Positions 1 to 11,836 of a stretch of 64,000 nt of DNA are shown piece after piece. The stretch comes from Porphyra umbilicalis. Its lineage: Eukaryota > Rhodophyta > Bangiophyceae > Bangiales > Bangiaceae. The number at the start of each line of letters is the position of its first letter. Position 1 is the stretch's first letter. The position numbers were made by a program, and so were the translations under genes. The DNA is taken from positions 1 to 64,000 of the forward strand of contig KV918960.1 of NCBI GenBank assembly GCA_002049455.2, given 5' to 3'. A model generated the notes under the pieces. It was given only the letters and a program-made list of their open reading frames with translations, had not been told where the DNA came from and did no database searches.

Positions 1-19
1 CACCCGACCCATCGACATC

Positions 20-1984
20 GTGCCCATCGTTGTGACGCGTCCGGCCATTACCTGCATCGTCGGCCCCCCGCCACTCTATTGCCCTGTTCCTCCTCCACGA
101 CGTGCCCACTTCGCCCGCACGTTCCCTGTCCTCGGCTTGAGACGCACGATTCGCGCACCCGCCCAACTTTGTTTGCTACCCCATCACTTTTACGACCCCT
201 ATCCTTGTGTCCCGTGCTCCACCACCACCTGCCCGCGCTTACCCGCGACCCACCCCTCCGCTGTTGGTATGGCAGCTGCCGAGATGGCGCTGTCCAGCGC
301 TTCCTCATTGCTAGCCGAGGACGATGGCGCCGTCGTTTGCGCTGCGGTTCAATCCCACATGAGCCTGCTGTTGCTGATTCGACGACGGTCGCGCGCCGCC
401 CGCGCACACCGCCATCGTCACTACCGCTGTTCTGTTCCTGGGTGTCGTCCAAACAAGCGGCGTGACTTTGCCGCTGGCCTGCTCAACATCCAGCGGGACT
501 ACTTTGGGGTCAACGCGGAGCCGCCGATCTGCGACGACCGTGATTTCGAGACGCGCTTCCGTGTGCCGCGCTGTGTGTTTCGACGCAGATACCTGGCTGT
601 CAAGGACGAGCCTTTATTCCAGCAGCAGATCAACGCGACGGGTCTCCTGCAGGCGCACCCACTGCAACAGTTCGTTGCCGCCTTCCGCGTCATCGCGTAC
701 GGCGAGGCGGCCGACCGCTCGGACGAGTACGTGCGACTTTCTCGCTCGACCGTGGCGCAGGCGGCCAAGCTTCTCCTCGAGTTCATCGTGCGGCGGTGGG
801 AATCGACATACCTACGCCGTCCCAACCAGTCGGAGCATAAGTAAATGATGGAGCACAACGCAGAGCGTGGCTTTTTTGGCTGTATGGACTCGCTGAACTG
901 TACCCATTTGGAGTGGCATCAGTGCCCGACGGGCATGGCGGGCGCGTACCAGAGCCGTAAGGGCTCGCGCGGCGTTGTCGTCGAGGCCGTGTGCGACGAA
1001 GACCTGTGGATTTGGCACCTGTTTGTCGGCGCTCCCGGCAGCCTGAACGACATCAACGTTTTGAACCAGTCGCCTCTCTACCTAGACGTCACGGCAGGCC
1101 GGTGGCCGCCACGGAGCGTGACCTTTACCGTGAATGGGATCACCTGCACGCTACCGTACTACCTTGTCGACGGCATCTTCCCTCGCTACGCGGTCCTAGT
1201 GTCTCCGCACCCCATGCCTATGACCGACGAGGCGAAGAACTTCAACCGACTGCAGGAGGCCTTTCTCAAGGACGTTGAACGGCTGTTTGGTGTTCTGACA
1301 AAGCGATTTCACATCGCCTTGCACCCAGGACGGTACCGCTTCGTGAAGCAGTTGATCATCGCGTACAAGGCGGTATGTATTTTGCACAACATGTGCGTGG
1401 AGAGCCGTCGAGACGGGTTTTTGACCCGACGCAGAGGGGCAGGGGGGACTAACGAGGGAGGGGATACGGGTGGTGAGGGTGAGGGTCCTGCAGGCGCGGC
1501 TGCTGCCGACGCCCGGGGTCATGATGGGAACAATGGTGGGGCGGTCGTTGGTGACGCTGCTGCCGCCGGGGGACCTGCGCCTGGCGGCGGCGGCGCCGCC
1601 GGCCCGGCCGACGCTGTCGGTGCTGCTATCCCGCCCCCCGCACTGAACGCTGTGGGGCAGCCGCCCACGGGCGGCATGGTTGCTGTCATCGATGCGTGGG
1701 GCGAGACTCGCAATTTCACCGAACACGAGCAGCTCCGTGCCGACCTGACGGCGCACGTATGGAGCGACCGCGGCGAGCTGCTGGCCCCGTATGTTGTCAA
1801 GAGCAGCACTTTTGGTTACACAAAGGTTTTTTTTCCCCGTTGGGCAGGGTTTTATTTTCCTCGACAACGTAGTCCATTGTGTTTCCCGGTAGGTCCCAGC
1901 CAGTTGCAACGCACGCGCGCGGATCCAGAAAAACTAAACAGGAAAAGACGTCGCCCGCGGGCGGCGTGCACAGGGATGCGGTAG
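20..1984 (+). pseudogene. PIF/Harbinger transposase, interrupted by one in-frame stop
   Basis: Two open stretches lie in the same frame, separated only by a TAA at 842-844; the next codons are ATG ATG. The first stretch (274 aa) holds the helical N-terminal region of a Plant_tran-type transposase, roughly from 'RDFAAGLLNIQRDYFG' to 'TVAQAAKLLLEFI'. The second (379 aa from 845) holds the nuclease core: D15 in 'GCMDSLN', 'GAPGSLND' with D69, 'YYLVDGIFPRYAVLV', and E145 in 'DVERLFGVL', followed by 'AVCILHNMCVE'. This is the DDE layout of PIF/Harbinger. After a Gly/Ala-rich linker, 'RADLTAHVWSDRGELL' resembles the usual C-terminal end of these proteins, so the real end is probably near 1810; the rest reads into the end repeat. 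Bases 1-19 are outside it and the 5' end of the element lies beyond the window. The TAA could be a mutation or lie in an unrecognised small intron. Confidence 0.85.
1822..1860. repeat. End repeat of the left Harbinger copy (right-hand TIR candidate)
   Basis: Contains GGTTTTTTTTCCCCGTTGGG followed by CAGGGTTTTATTTTCC. It is the reverse complement, with a few changes, of 4359-4398. It lies directly after the C-terminus of the transposase, as the 4359-4398 copy lies directly after the C-terminus of the second Harbinger ORF. The simplest reading is that this is the right terminus of one Harbinger copy and 4359-4398 is the left terminus of another. A nested element bounded by both repeats is the alternative. 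I could not find a clear target-site duplication for either model. Confidence 0.5.
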
Positions 1985-4358
1985 TCGCACGCGGGGGCTG
2001 TCGGCCGTGCCCAGGAGCGCCAACAGGCGGCGTTGGCGGTGCCGGCCGACCCGCATGTGCCGCCGCCAGTCGCCAGCGAAGGGCCGGCTGTGGCCGTGCG
2101 GAGAGGCGCAGCGCGCCGCGCCACCGTCGGCAGTACCCACGGGACCAATGACGCACCGATGGCAGCTGGAGCCACAGGATCCTGGGAGGACGCGCCGGCA
2201 CTCGCGGCCGGGGGCAGCGCGCACGACGACACACAGCCGCTCGCGGGCGGCTGTGGGCTCTGCAGCTGCTGCAATGACGGGCTAACAGCAGCGTAGTCTT
2301 TGACAAAGACACGGCACCTTCGGCGGGAGGCCACTGACGCTTTGGGATTTTACGACGAGAACGGGCGTTCATTGGCTGCACGACCCAAATTTTAATACAA
2401 TTGTCGCTAAAGCTTGGAATTACAGAGACTTTGCTTGAAACGAAGACACGTGAATGTATTGCAACCTGGGAGTGCAAGAGGTGGGCTGCCGCTGCACTAT
2501 ATGAACAACAGAAATCTGCCCCCCGCTGCGTGAGACGGGCCAGTGCCACTTGGGCAGCTAGTGCAGCGCTGAAACAGCGATCCGTGTCTTGGGTCAGAGA
2601 CGGGTCAGTGCCCCATGGGCTGCGACCATCGTAGCGCTGCAATAGAGATCCACGTCTCGCATCCCGTCGGACCACCGACGGGAGGAGGAGATGTGTACGC
2701 TCCTTTTGTTCGTCGGTGAGATGGTTGGTCTTTATGCGTCAGTATCGATTCCCCTTTGTGTGACTCGACAACGAACACACAGGATACTTATCTTTTGGTG
2801 GATTGTCCATCAAAGAAGGCGCCAAGCGCTGCCGCTCGTCGACGAGCACGCTTCCGACGCAGACGACGCGTCGCCGCCGTAGCGCGCACCGGCGAGGCAG
2901 CCCGCGCCCCCATACCCGCCCCCTCCCCCCCAACCCCCCCCCTCCCTCCCACCCACCGCGGTGGGCCGACGTCTTCCTCCGTCCGCCGCCGCCGCGGAGA
3001 CCGCGCGGCGGAGAGGGCGCCAACGGGCGGCGCCGCCGGCACGCCCCGCAGGCCGGACGCTTGGGCGGGTGTCAGGTGGTGCCCCAAACCGACCTCCGCG
3101 GCGGCCGGGGCGGCTTTCGCCGACTGCGACGGCGGCCCTTCGCGGTCGCCGAGGCCCCACGACTCGCGCCACAGGACCGCCCTGGCGATGGCCTTCAAAC
3201 CTTCGCCCGCCGCACCAGCGACAGCTACAGCAGCCGCGAGACAGACTGGGGTGGATGCGCCAAACCGGGGAGCGCCTCCCGCGGGAAGGCTTTGATGGAG
3301 GGGTCGAGGATGAGCACCAGTGTCGGGAGGGGGGGGGAGGACCCGGCTTCGGCGGCTGCTGTCACGTCGCATGACGTGGTAGCTCGTTAACAGCTGCTGT
3401 CGCGGCTCGTCGTGCTGGCATGTACGAAAGGGCGTTCAACGATAGAAATATATACGTACGGATGGTATTACTACGGGTCTTCTGGCAGGCGAACACACAC
3501 AGCCGTTGACGCATCCGACCACGGTACAAACAACCACCAAACACTGCGTTGGCAAGCATCTACCTCCCGACCGGACGGCGCCAGCGTCGAGAGGAAGTCT
3601 GCGCCAGTAAACAGCTCTTAATGTAGCCACGCTGGCGGTATGTGGCCGGGAACGGCTGCAACGATGGCGTCCCTCCTCGCCTTCGAGGAGGAGTCGGGGT
3701 CGGGCCCACGGCCGTGGGCCTTGCCCTGGGAAGCTCTCTGCGGCCACAGCCGCCGCGGCCGCCTTCCTGCTGCGCCACAGCTCCGCCGTCCCTGCCGCCG
3801 GCCGCGGCCGCCGCCCCTCTCCGCAGGCGAGGGTGGGCGACAGCGGGGGTGGCGTCAGCGGCAGGGGCGCCGGCGGCGGCGGCAGAGGTGTCGGCGGTCG
3901 CAGCGGTGGCTGCCGCGACACAGAGGAGCTGCCGCGCGTGTTGCGCCTGCGGCGCCCCGCCCTGACGCCCTGCCTGCATCTCATTGGTGTCGAGCGGCAA
4001 CGGGCGGGGCACTCATGAAGCCGCCGCTCCCTCGGCGGCGTGTGTCGGCGCGGAGCCTTGGAGCGGCACGCGGAGCGGCAGAACCGCCTCGCGCTCTGGC
4101 GGGGGGGGGGCGCATCGCGCGCCGGCGGGGGGCAGCGCAGGTCCACAGCGCACGTTACCACACGCGCCGCGCCCTGCTCGGGCGCCGCGACGGAGATATA
4201 CGCGCAGGTCGTGCCCGCGGGGGGGGCCGCGTGTTTAGCTGGTGTGAAGGATGCGACTCGGGCCGGAAAAGAGTGCGGGGGGTGCGAACGGTCATAGGTA
4301 AAGGCTGCGCGGGAGGTATTTTTCCTGCCGCACGTGGGCAAGCAATGACACTTGCGTA
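1861..4358. other. GC-rich interval between the two Harbinger parts, no gene supported
   Basis: Several long open frames cross this stretch on both strands, but they overlap, are rich in Arg, Pro, Gly and Ala, and carry no recognisable motif, as expected of random open frames in very GC-rich DNA. A short AT-richer segment lies at about 3400-3480. The interval could be host spacer between two Harbinger copies, or the body of a nested non-autonomous element bounded by the inverted repeats at its edges. Confidence 0.5.
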
Positions 4359-4398
4359 GCAAAAAAAAACCCTGCCCAGTGGGAAAAAAACCCTTTGT
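4359..4398. repeat. End repeat of the right Harbinger copy (left-hand TIR candidate)
   Basis: AAAAAAAAACCCTGCCCAGT then GGGAAAAAAACCCTTTGTCA is the inverted partner of 1822-1860. It sits about 60 bp downstream of the stop of the minus-strand Harbinger ORF2. This matches a layout in which the two Harbinger genes diverge and each ends just inside a terminus. Confidence 0.5.
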
Positions 4399-4456
4399 CA
4401 TGCTCAACATACAAACGCATCACGTAGCACACAAAGGCAATAAACTACAGGTCCCT

Positions 4457-5866
4457 CTACTCGGAATCATCGCTGTCGTTCGAGGACTCGCTGTCCTCGT
4501 CCAGGTTGCGAGTCATGTTCGGGCTGAGGGCAAGCTGAGCCGCGGCTGCCTGCAGCTTGGTCTCCAGCGAGCGACGGCCAGCGACAGTCTTGGCTTGTCG
4601 ACGCACGTGGGCCGGCGCAGCCTTGGCAGCCGCCGCCGCCGCCAGAGCAGAGGCAAATGTCCCATCAGCACCCAAAGGAGCCGCCAGCGCTCCTCGCCCC
4701 GGCTGCGCCCGCGCTTCGGCGGCAGGGCCGGCGGCCGCCCGCACCGTCCCCGTCGAGCTGTCAACACCCAGACCGGCAATGCCGTCGCCCACACAGTCGA
4801 TAGAGTCGTCAGTCCCCTCGCCGCCCCCCACGTCAATAGCAGACGAGCGCGCCACACCTGCCCGCTCCAGCATATTCTGGGCAATGGCCAATCGGTAACG
4901 ACCAGCCTCAGGGGTGTGCCGCATCAGCGGCAATTCGAAAAAGAAAAGGGTAGTGCGCTCGTGCTGCGCGTCGGTGAGGTTGTGGAGAGCCTCAGTGTTC
5001 GCCTTAACCTGGGCGTCCATCTGGACGTTCTCTTGGCGTCGCATATTTGCCGCTTTGATTCCAACAGGGCGACTCTGGAAGCCGCCGTTACGTCGGCTGC
5101 GGCCGCTGCCGCAGCCGCTACCTTTCTCTTCCTCGTCATACGACGTGTCGCCCATGAAGTCCATGCCCGAGGCGTCTCCGCCATTGGCGGCGCCGCTAAA
5201 CATGTCAATCTGCCGGAGGACGCGCCAACACGCGACCCACTTGCAGTAAGCGACCTTAGCCTTGCGTTTGCGCGTCTCGTCGTTGACCTTGTCCTGGTTG
5301 CGGTCGGCTCGGATCGCGTCGTACACGTCCAGCGAGCAACAGCACGCCACAGCGCCGCTGATAATGTCCTCCTCCTATGGGTTGCCAAGGGTCGGCATGG
5401 CCTTGGCAGCGAGGTAGTGCGACGTAAAGGCGCTCACACCCGCCCGAATGCGCTTAAACTGCTTCTCCAGCGCACTCGGAACGCGCTCCACTCTCATTGG
5501 CCCCTTCTTCCGCACTTTCTCACCCCAAACCTTGTGCACCGTCGCCTACAGGTTGTCGTTGGTCCGGGCAGTCCCCTCCATCGCGTCGCTCGTCACCTCC
5601 ACGTACGCCTCACACAGGGGCACACGGTTGGCGTCCGTGCACCCCAGAGCAGACCCCATACTCGTGGGCAGCGCGTACGTTACAGCCGGTAGGGAGGCGG
5701 CGGGTTTGCAGGGGCCAGCTGGGGCGGCCGCCGAGATACAGGGACGAGCTGGTAGGTCGTGTCGACAGAGGAATGGTTCCCCTGCAAGACGTACACCGGA
5801 CGGCTCAGGGGCTCGGCCGCCGTCGGCTTCCGCAACGGCTGCGACGGCGCGGGCCACGAAGTCCAC
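4457..5866 (-). pseudogene. PIF/Harbinger ORF2 (Myb/SANT-like, NAM-associated), with two in-frame stops
   Basis: Read on the minus strand, one frame runs from about 5866 to the stop at 4457-4459 and is interrupted by TAG codons at 5546-5548 and 5375-5377. Upstream of the first stop is 'LCEAYVEVTSDAMEG'; after it come 'TVHKVWGEKV' and 'LEKQFKRIRAGVSAFT', the SANT/Myb-like DNA-binding part of Harbinger second proteins. Downstream are 'KRKAKVAYCKWVACWRVLR', an acidic stretch, then 'RPVGIKAANMRRQ' and a helical tail, as in the NAM-associated C-terminal domain. In PIF/Harbinger this protein binds DNA and helps bring the transposase into the nucleus. It ends beside the repeat at 4359-4398. The far end of the element is lost near 5905, where a hAT-type MITE begins. 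Two stops in one frame mark it as an old, inactive copy. Confidence 0.75.
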
Positions 5867-5904
5867 GGCGAGGAATTGCTCCGTGTCGGCGTCTGGGTCA
5901 GCAC

Positions 5905-6501
5905 CAGGGGTTTTCAGGATCTGTATTTCGGCGCGAAATGGGATACAGATACAGACCGATGCTGCGTATCCGATTACGGTTAGCTCCCTCGACTCAGATC
6001 CAGATACGGATATCTGCCTCCGAAACCGGATTATTACGTAGATTATATCCGTATCTCAGTACGATTGTCGTATCCGATTATATTCCTACAAGTCCGCCAG
6101 GCCGCACAATTGGGGCAAGAGAAAGACGCCATTCAGACACTTGTTGAGTGCTAAATGGACGTCAAGAACCACGTGACATTCACATTTGATGTGTGCGCCC
6201 CGACGGGCGCGGTCCAGGCGGTTCCCCGCCGTTTTGGTAAACGGTCGTCAGAAGGACCGTTCTGCAACTCGTGTCACTCTTTGCTGATATCGCAAGAGGC
6301 CCGAGTCGCGTGCTTGAACGGTTTCTTCTGGGTCGGGCGGGATTGCCGCTGTCGCTGCAGCATGCTTGCACATGAATCTTCCGATGGTTGGATTGTGAAA
6401 GGAGAGGTGGACTGCGTTTTTCCGGAATTCTGTCGGCCCGAGAAGCATAATAATCTTGTATATCCCTGTATCCTGACTCTAATATCTCGAATACGGATCT
6501 A
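5905..6501. mobile_element. hAT-type MITE, 3'-truncated copy
   Basis: Begins CAGGGGTTTTCAGGATCTG and aligns over about 600 bp with the complete copy at 36661-37409. Shared stretches include 'AAATGGACGTCA', 'GTAAACGG.CGTCAGAA' and 'TATCCCTGTATCCTG'. Both copies carry many short GGATAC/ATCCG repeats near the ends. The match stops near 6501, so the right terminus and one target duplication are missing. No coding capacity. Confidence 0.75.
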
Positions 6502-7139
6502 AGTTGATTTTGGGCGGTTTCGGCCGGGAGCAGTAGGCCTACAGCTCCGGCGGGTCGAGTCGATTTTGGCGAAGTCGATTTCTTTGTGGTCTTGGGCCCG
6601 CATCTGGAAGTCTCCAGCTTCGGGCCAGGACGGCCGGTCGGGCCCGAATCGATTTGGTGCGAGTCGATTTTGGCCGATTCTGGCCCGAGCCAGTAGGCCT
6701 ACTGCTCCGACGGGTCAAGCCGCTTTTCGGCCAAGTCACCAGTAGGCGTACTGGTGACTTAGCCGATGAGCTGCGCTTTTACGCCCGCACTTTAACGGGC
6801 CGCCGATGCGCCGGATCGTCTCCGTTCGAGACGCGCCCGGGTGCGATGTTCTCACCTCGACGTCTTCTTCACGTCGATGGTGATTTTTTGGCGATTTCGT
6901 CGGAGGTCAATTTTACACGGCCGAAATCGGCTCGACTGGCTGGGAGCTGTAGGCCTACTACTCCCAGCGAGTCGACCCGATTTTGGCCAAGTCGATGAGA
7001 TCGACTTGGCTGTTTTCTCGACCGCGGATGTTGGCGGAGGATCTCGCACTGGTCTGGACGGGCTGTGGCCGTGACGGAGCGTCCATGGCGCGGACTGTAA
7101 GGCGCTGGGGGAGTGTTGAGGCAGCCCCCCAAGCCCGCG
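6502..7139. repeat. Interspersed repeat of about 55 bp with TAGGCCTA core, plus hairpins
   Basis: Three diverged units at about 6527-6580, 6686-6738 and 6941-6996 share a GTAGGCCTAC core followed by CTCC, then GAGTCGA and ATTTTGGC.AAGTC. Two perfect hairpins are embedded: 6733-6760 (12-base arms AAGTCACCAGTA, 4-base loop) and 6986-7010 (11-base arms GCCAAGTCGAT, 3-base loop). No protein is supported. It abuts the broken end of the MITE and may be the element that truncated it. Confidence 0.6.
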
Positions 7140-7239
7140 CAGGTAAGTCGGAGTTACCGCGGACTGCCTGGCTAAATTCAAGAGTATTCATGCGGTCATC
7201 GGCTTGTCTGGCTGTGCCATTGTCATGCATTGCTGTATG

Positions 7240-7518
7240 TGTGTGATGTAATTTCTTGTACTTGTATATTGTGGGCAGCTCCTTTTGGAGCTGAGCTCGA
7301 GGAGATTCTCGTTGGGTCATCGAGGGGCGTCGCGATTTGTGGGGTTGTGAGAGCATGTACCCTCCAAGGGAGGGAGCACTGCGCTGGCGGGGGGGTGCGC
7401 CGGCAGAACGTGGCGCGAGAGGCACATGGAGGGTTTAAAAGCCTGCTTGCCTCGCGCCTCAGACCGCTCTCGAGTAAAGCAACGCATCCATCCAAGTACC
7501 GCTCACTTCACAGTACCA
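7240..7518 (+). repeat. Probable 5' LTR of element D, with promoter-like box
   Basis: Ends in ...GTACCA two bases before TGGCGCCGTGGCGGACC (7521-7537). That sequence looks like a tRNA primer-binding site because it starts with the complement of CCA. Elements B and C have the same two-base spacing. A TTTAAAA box at about 7435 would suit a retrotransposon promoter. The left limit is a guess because no second LTR was found. Confidence 0.45.
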
Positions 7519-7549
7519 GTTGGCGCCGTGGCGGACCCCCGTCCCCACG

Positions 7550-8209
7550 AGGGCGGTGGTCGGCACTGGCGCCGGGCCAAGAGTGCTCCGCGCGGATATG
7601 TTGCCCGAAGAGTGGACCGAGTATACATCGCAGGCGCCGGCCCGGACCCAAGCGAGTGACGCGTCGGGGCAGCTGCTCAAGGTGAACGCGGAGGTGTCGC
7701 TGACGATCTACGTCGGGGGGGCTGCTATGGAGTATGAGTTCCTCGTGGTCAAGGCACTGTCGGTACCGCTCATCCTCGGGTGGGACTTCCAGCGCAACTA
7801 CGTGGACACCATCTCCCCCAAGACGCAGACGATCAAGTGGGACGACGGCACGTCCACGGTGGCAATACGGAGCTGGACGGGGAACACGCGGCCCGCGCCC
7901 CCATGCCGAGGAAACGAGCCGAAGGCCCAAGCTGGGACTATCCGGCTTCGGCAAGCGGTAACCGTGGGCCCGCGGTGCATCCAGGCGGTCCAAGTGTGCT
8001 GCAACGTCAAGGGGGTCCACCTGGTACGGGAGCGCCCCGTCAACATCAGCCGACGGAAGGTACTGTTGCACAACGCCGTCGCGGAGTTCTCCCCGAATAC
8101 CCCGCGGTCCCTCTACCTGACGAACATCAGGGTCGTGCCGGTGCACCTAACTCAGGGGTACGTCATCGGAACCGCAACGGCCTACAATGGACCGCTACAC
8201 GTCGTCTAG
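7550..8209 (+). other. Element D protease region
   Basis: Pepsin-like retroelement protease region. The pattern 'SVPLILGWDFQRNYVDTI' matches the C-terminal flap and ILG motif of Ty3/gypsy proteases. It is part of the fossil element D and lies directly upstream of its reverse transcriptase. Confidence 0.6.
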
Positions 8210-8459
8210 GAGGAGGAGGAACCGGGGGCGGTCCTAACACTGGGGGCGGATCCCCGTGACAAGCCCGACGAGTCAAGACGGGGCGGCAAGCCGAACAGGG
8301 GATCGACGAGGGACAACATCCGCCCAACCCGCCAGAAAAGACGTGTCCCAAGCCGGAGGTCCACTGGGAGGGTGTCCCCGGTACGCTCCGCGAAGCCGTG
8401 CACGACCTCCTCGAGGAATACAAGGCGCTATGGGCGGGACAACTCGGCAAGGTCGACGT

Positions 8460-9740
8460 CATTCCGCACCGGATCGAGGTGACCTCCGGGGCACGGCCAC
8501 GGCGGGCCAAATCCTAGCGGGTGAGCCACGCTTCGAGGGACATCATCGCCAAGGAGGTGCAACGCCAACGGGACCTCGGGGTAATCGAGCCCTCGAGTGC
8601 TGAGTGGGCCTTCCCGGTCGTTCTGGTCCCGAAACCCGAAGGGACGATGCAGTTCTGCGTGGTTTACAGCCGACTTAACGAGGTAGCTGTGCGGGATGTG
8701 TACCCATTGCCACGTATGGACGATTGTATTGACTTCCTCGGGGACGCCAGGGTGTTTTCGACGCTCGACTGCAACCCGGGATATTGGCGGATCCCCGTGG
8801 CGGACGAGGACCGGGACAAGACGACCTTCGTTTGCCACGAGGGGGCCTATCGCTACATCCGCCTTCCCTTCGGTCTGTCCAACGCCCCGGAGACCCTCCA
8901 ACGGGCCATCGACATGATCCTTGGGGGACGCAAGTGGAAGAGCTGCCTCGTGTATCTCGACGACATCATATTCTTCTCGCAGTCTGCGGGGGAACACGTG
9001 GAACACCTCCGGGAGGTCTTTACGGCGCTGCGCGGCGCGGGTGTCTCCCTGAACGCCAAGAAGTGCCACTTGTTACAAGAGGAGGTGGAGTATTTGGGCC
9101 ATATCGTGGCCCGGGGGGAGCTGAAGGTACAAGACAAGAACATCCGCGGACTCAAGGAGGCGTCTCCTCCGCGGAGCAAGAAGGACCTACGTAGCTTTCT
9201 CGGAATGTGTAACGTGTATCAGAGGTTCGTCAAGGAAAACGCCAAAGTGGCGCGGCCGTTGGCCGCCATGACGGCTTCCAAGAGGCCCGTCAGGTGGGGG
9301 ACGCTGTCCAACGAGGCCCTGGGGGCATTCGAAGAACTCAACAGGCGACTCACGGAGGCCCCCGTCCTCGGCCTACCGCGGCAACAAGGGACCTAACCAT
9401 TCGATACGGACGCAAGTGCGAGGCAGGTAGGCGCGGTCCTTTCACAAGAACAAGACGACAAATCCACTCGGCCCGTGGGCTATTGGAGCCGCTCTTTCAA
9501 CTCGGCGGAGCGGACTTACAGCACGACGGAGCGGGAGTGCCTCGCGGTGGTGTGGGCGTCCCTCCTTCTCCGCCCCTACGTCGAAGGGACCCGCTTCCCG
9601 GTACGCACGGACCACGCGGCGCTCACGTGGATGCTGCACATGGACGGGGCCCACGGGAGGCTGGCGCGGTGGCGGTTGCGACTGACGAAGTTCGACTTCG
9701 TGGTACAGACGCGCCCTGGGGCGTGACGCCACGCGGCGGA
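8460..9740 (+). other. Element D reverse transcriptase and RNase H
   Basis: Reverse transcriptase motifs include 'FPVVLVPKPEG', 'RLPFGLSNAPETLQRA' and the catalytic 'VYLDDIIFF', followed by 'LGHIV' and 'FLGMCNVYQRFV'. RNase H follows with 'YWSRSFNSAERTYSTTEREC' and 'RTDHAALTWML'. The motif order and spacing are those of Ty3/gypsy pol. Confidence 0.85.
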
Positions 9741-9979
9741 CACGATGACACGCATCTCAACGCCCGCGGGAGACGAACGGGCGATACCCGACGCGGTACC
9801 GTGTCTGTCTCTGCCCAATTCGTCGGCCGCGTGGCAATTGCCGCCAAAGACTAAGGGTCGACTTCTAGGCCCTCTGACGCTCGCCGAGCTCCTCGAGGGG
9901 CAGTCGGAGGACGGACGGTGCAAAAAGGTCTGCGCGGCGATGGACGGCAACGACAAGTTGCGGTTCCACGAGGACCCGA

Positions 9980-11382
9980 ATGGTTGATTGGTGCGCACGG
10001 CGCCGTTGGATGGGGCCGCGCAAGTCTACGTGGCGACCCACAGGCGCTACGGGGTTATGATGCGGGAGCACCACCGTCCGCAAGCCGGGCACCCGTGGGC
10101 GAACAAGATGTACACGTCGATGCGACGGTGGTTTTATTGGAAATCGATGGTGGTGGACGTCTACGCCTTTTTTGCCAACTGCACGCATTGCGCGAGGAAC
10201 CGCATCGGCAAGCGACGCAAGACAAAATGCCTGAAGACCTTTCCCCCGACGAAACCGCTGACGGATCTGTGTATGGACCTGCTCGGCCCCCTCCCCCGGA
10301 CGGCGGCGGGAAACGAACACCTGTTGGTCATCGTGGACCGCTTCTCCAAGATGACGCGAGCCATCCCCCTCCAGCGGATCGACGCGGAGACCATCGCGGC
10401 GGCCTTTCTGGACAACTGGGTGGCGGCGTACGGACCCTCGGCGACGATGGTGTCGGACGATGGCCCCCAGGTCCGCTCCACGTTCTTCCAAGGGGTTTGC
10501 TCGCTCCTCTGGGTCTCCCACGAGTACTCCACGACGTACCACCCGCAGACGATCTGTCAAGTGGAACGTTACAACCGGACCATCGTGGGCCAGTTTGGGA
10601 CGTACGTCGAGGACCACCACAACCGATGGGATGAGCTTGTGTCGATTCTGACGTTGGTCTACAACAGTCGACCGCAGCAGAGCACCGGGGTGGCGCCCCT
10701 AGAGTTTGTCACCCCCGAGCGTGTACGGAGTCACTCCGTGGAACGCCTGGTCGGATCCCCGGCACCCGAAGAGACGGACGGTAGCCCACGAGCAGTCCGC
10801 GAGGGCATCCGAGCGTGGCCGCGGAACCTGATCCACAAGGTGCGGAAGTCCCTCACGCTGGCCCAGCGGCGGTACAAGAGGACCTACAACGCCTGCGTAC
10901 GACCCGACAACAAGGACGTTCACGCGGGGGACTGGGTGTTCGTCGATGGCCACACGCAGCCCAAGTATAAGCTCGGGACTCGCGCGGCCGGGCCGAACAA
11001 GGTGTTGTCCCGCAGAGAGGGCACGTTCTCGTTGGACGTCGGTGGGTACCCTGAGACGGTGAGCAATGACCACGTGACGGCGGCGCCGGGCCCGCCGGGG
11101 GATCCGCAGACGCTCCTGCAGAACCTCGGGGTATCCCAAGACATTGTGATCCCCGAGGGGCATCATGACAGGGGCAAGAAGTTCGTCTGGGAGGCCTTCG
11201 TGGGCCACGAAGTCGCGGACGATGGTACGCTACGCCGGTGGACCCGCCGGTGGGCGTACCATCCCGAGGAGGACACCCTCGAGTTGGCCAGTCGGTTCGA
11301 CCTACGTAAGGTGCAGAAGTACATGCGGCATGTGGGCCTTCGAGTCGAAGAAGCCGGGTCGGTCGTCGGCTTCCTCGCCTAA
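9980..11382 (+). other. Element D integrase and chromodomain-like tail
   Basis: The zinc-binding HHCC region is seen as 'HHRPQAGHPWANKMY' and 'NCTHCARN'. The catalytic core has 'CMDLLGPLPRT', 'SDDGPQVRSTF' and 'CQVERYNRT' (D, D and E). A later 'GDWVFVD' region is followed by 'FVWEAFVGHEV', which resembles a chromodomain-type tail. This is typical of chromovirus-like Ty3/gypsy integrases. Confidence 0.85.
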
Positions 11383-11836
11383 GACAATTCCCATGCGGAA
11401 CACGTGGTTTTCAAGTCTCGAATTGTGGCCGAATTTCGTTTACCCCACGTGTCCCGGTCGGAGCCACGTGGCCGTGGTGGTGACCATCTCTGTCGCACGA
11501 CGGGATCGTGGTCCTCCCCGTGGCCGTGGCCTCGGGCCAAATCGATCGCGCATCGTGGACGTGTCCGGAGGGGGCAGATCGGGCCGGCTGGCCCGTGCGG
11601 ATCAGTCAGGAGGCGGATCGCAAGGTGGGATCGGGATTCGGTTCGACGTACAAGGGGCGCTCTCGTGAGAAGTATGCAAATGACCTACGCGGGGTTTACT
11701 GGTCGCTGACGTGCCGACCGGCACCGTCGACGCAACGACACCTTTCACACTCTGAGCTACTACAACCCCGTGGGGTGGTCCCCTTTCTCCCGTCGTGTTT
11801 CATCCCCCTCTTGTTCAGCAGCGCCTCGAGGCGGGC

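Noticed and set aside
3436-4410. Long overlapping open frames on both strands (up to 324 codons)
   Set aside because: Arg/Pro/Ala-rich, mutually overlapping, no motif; expected in very GC-rich DNA.
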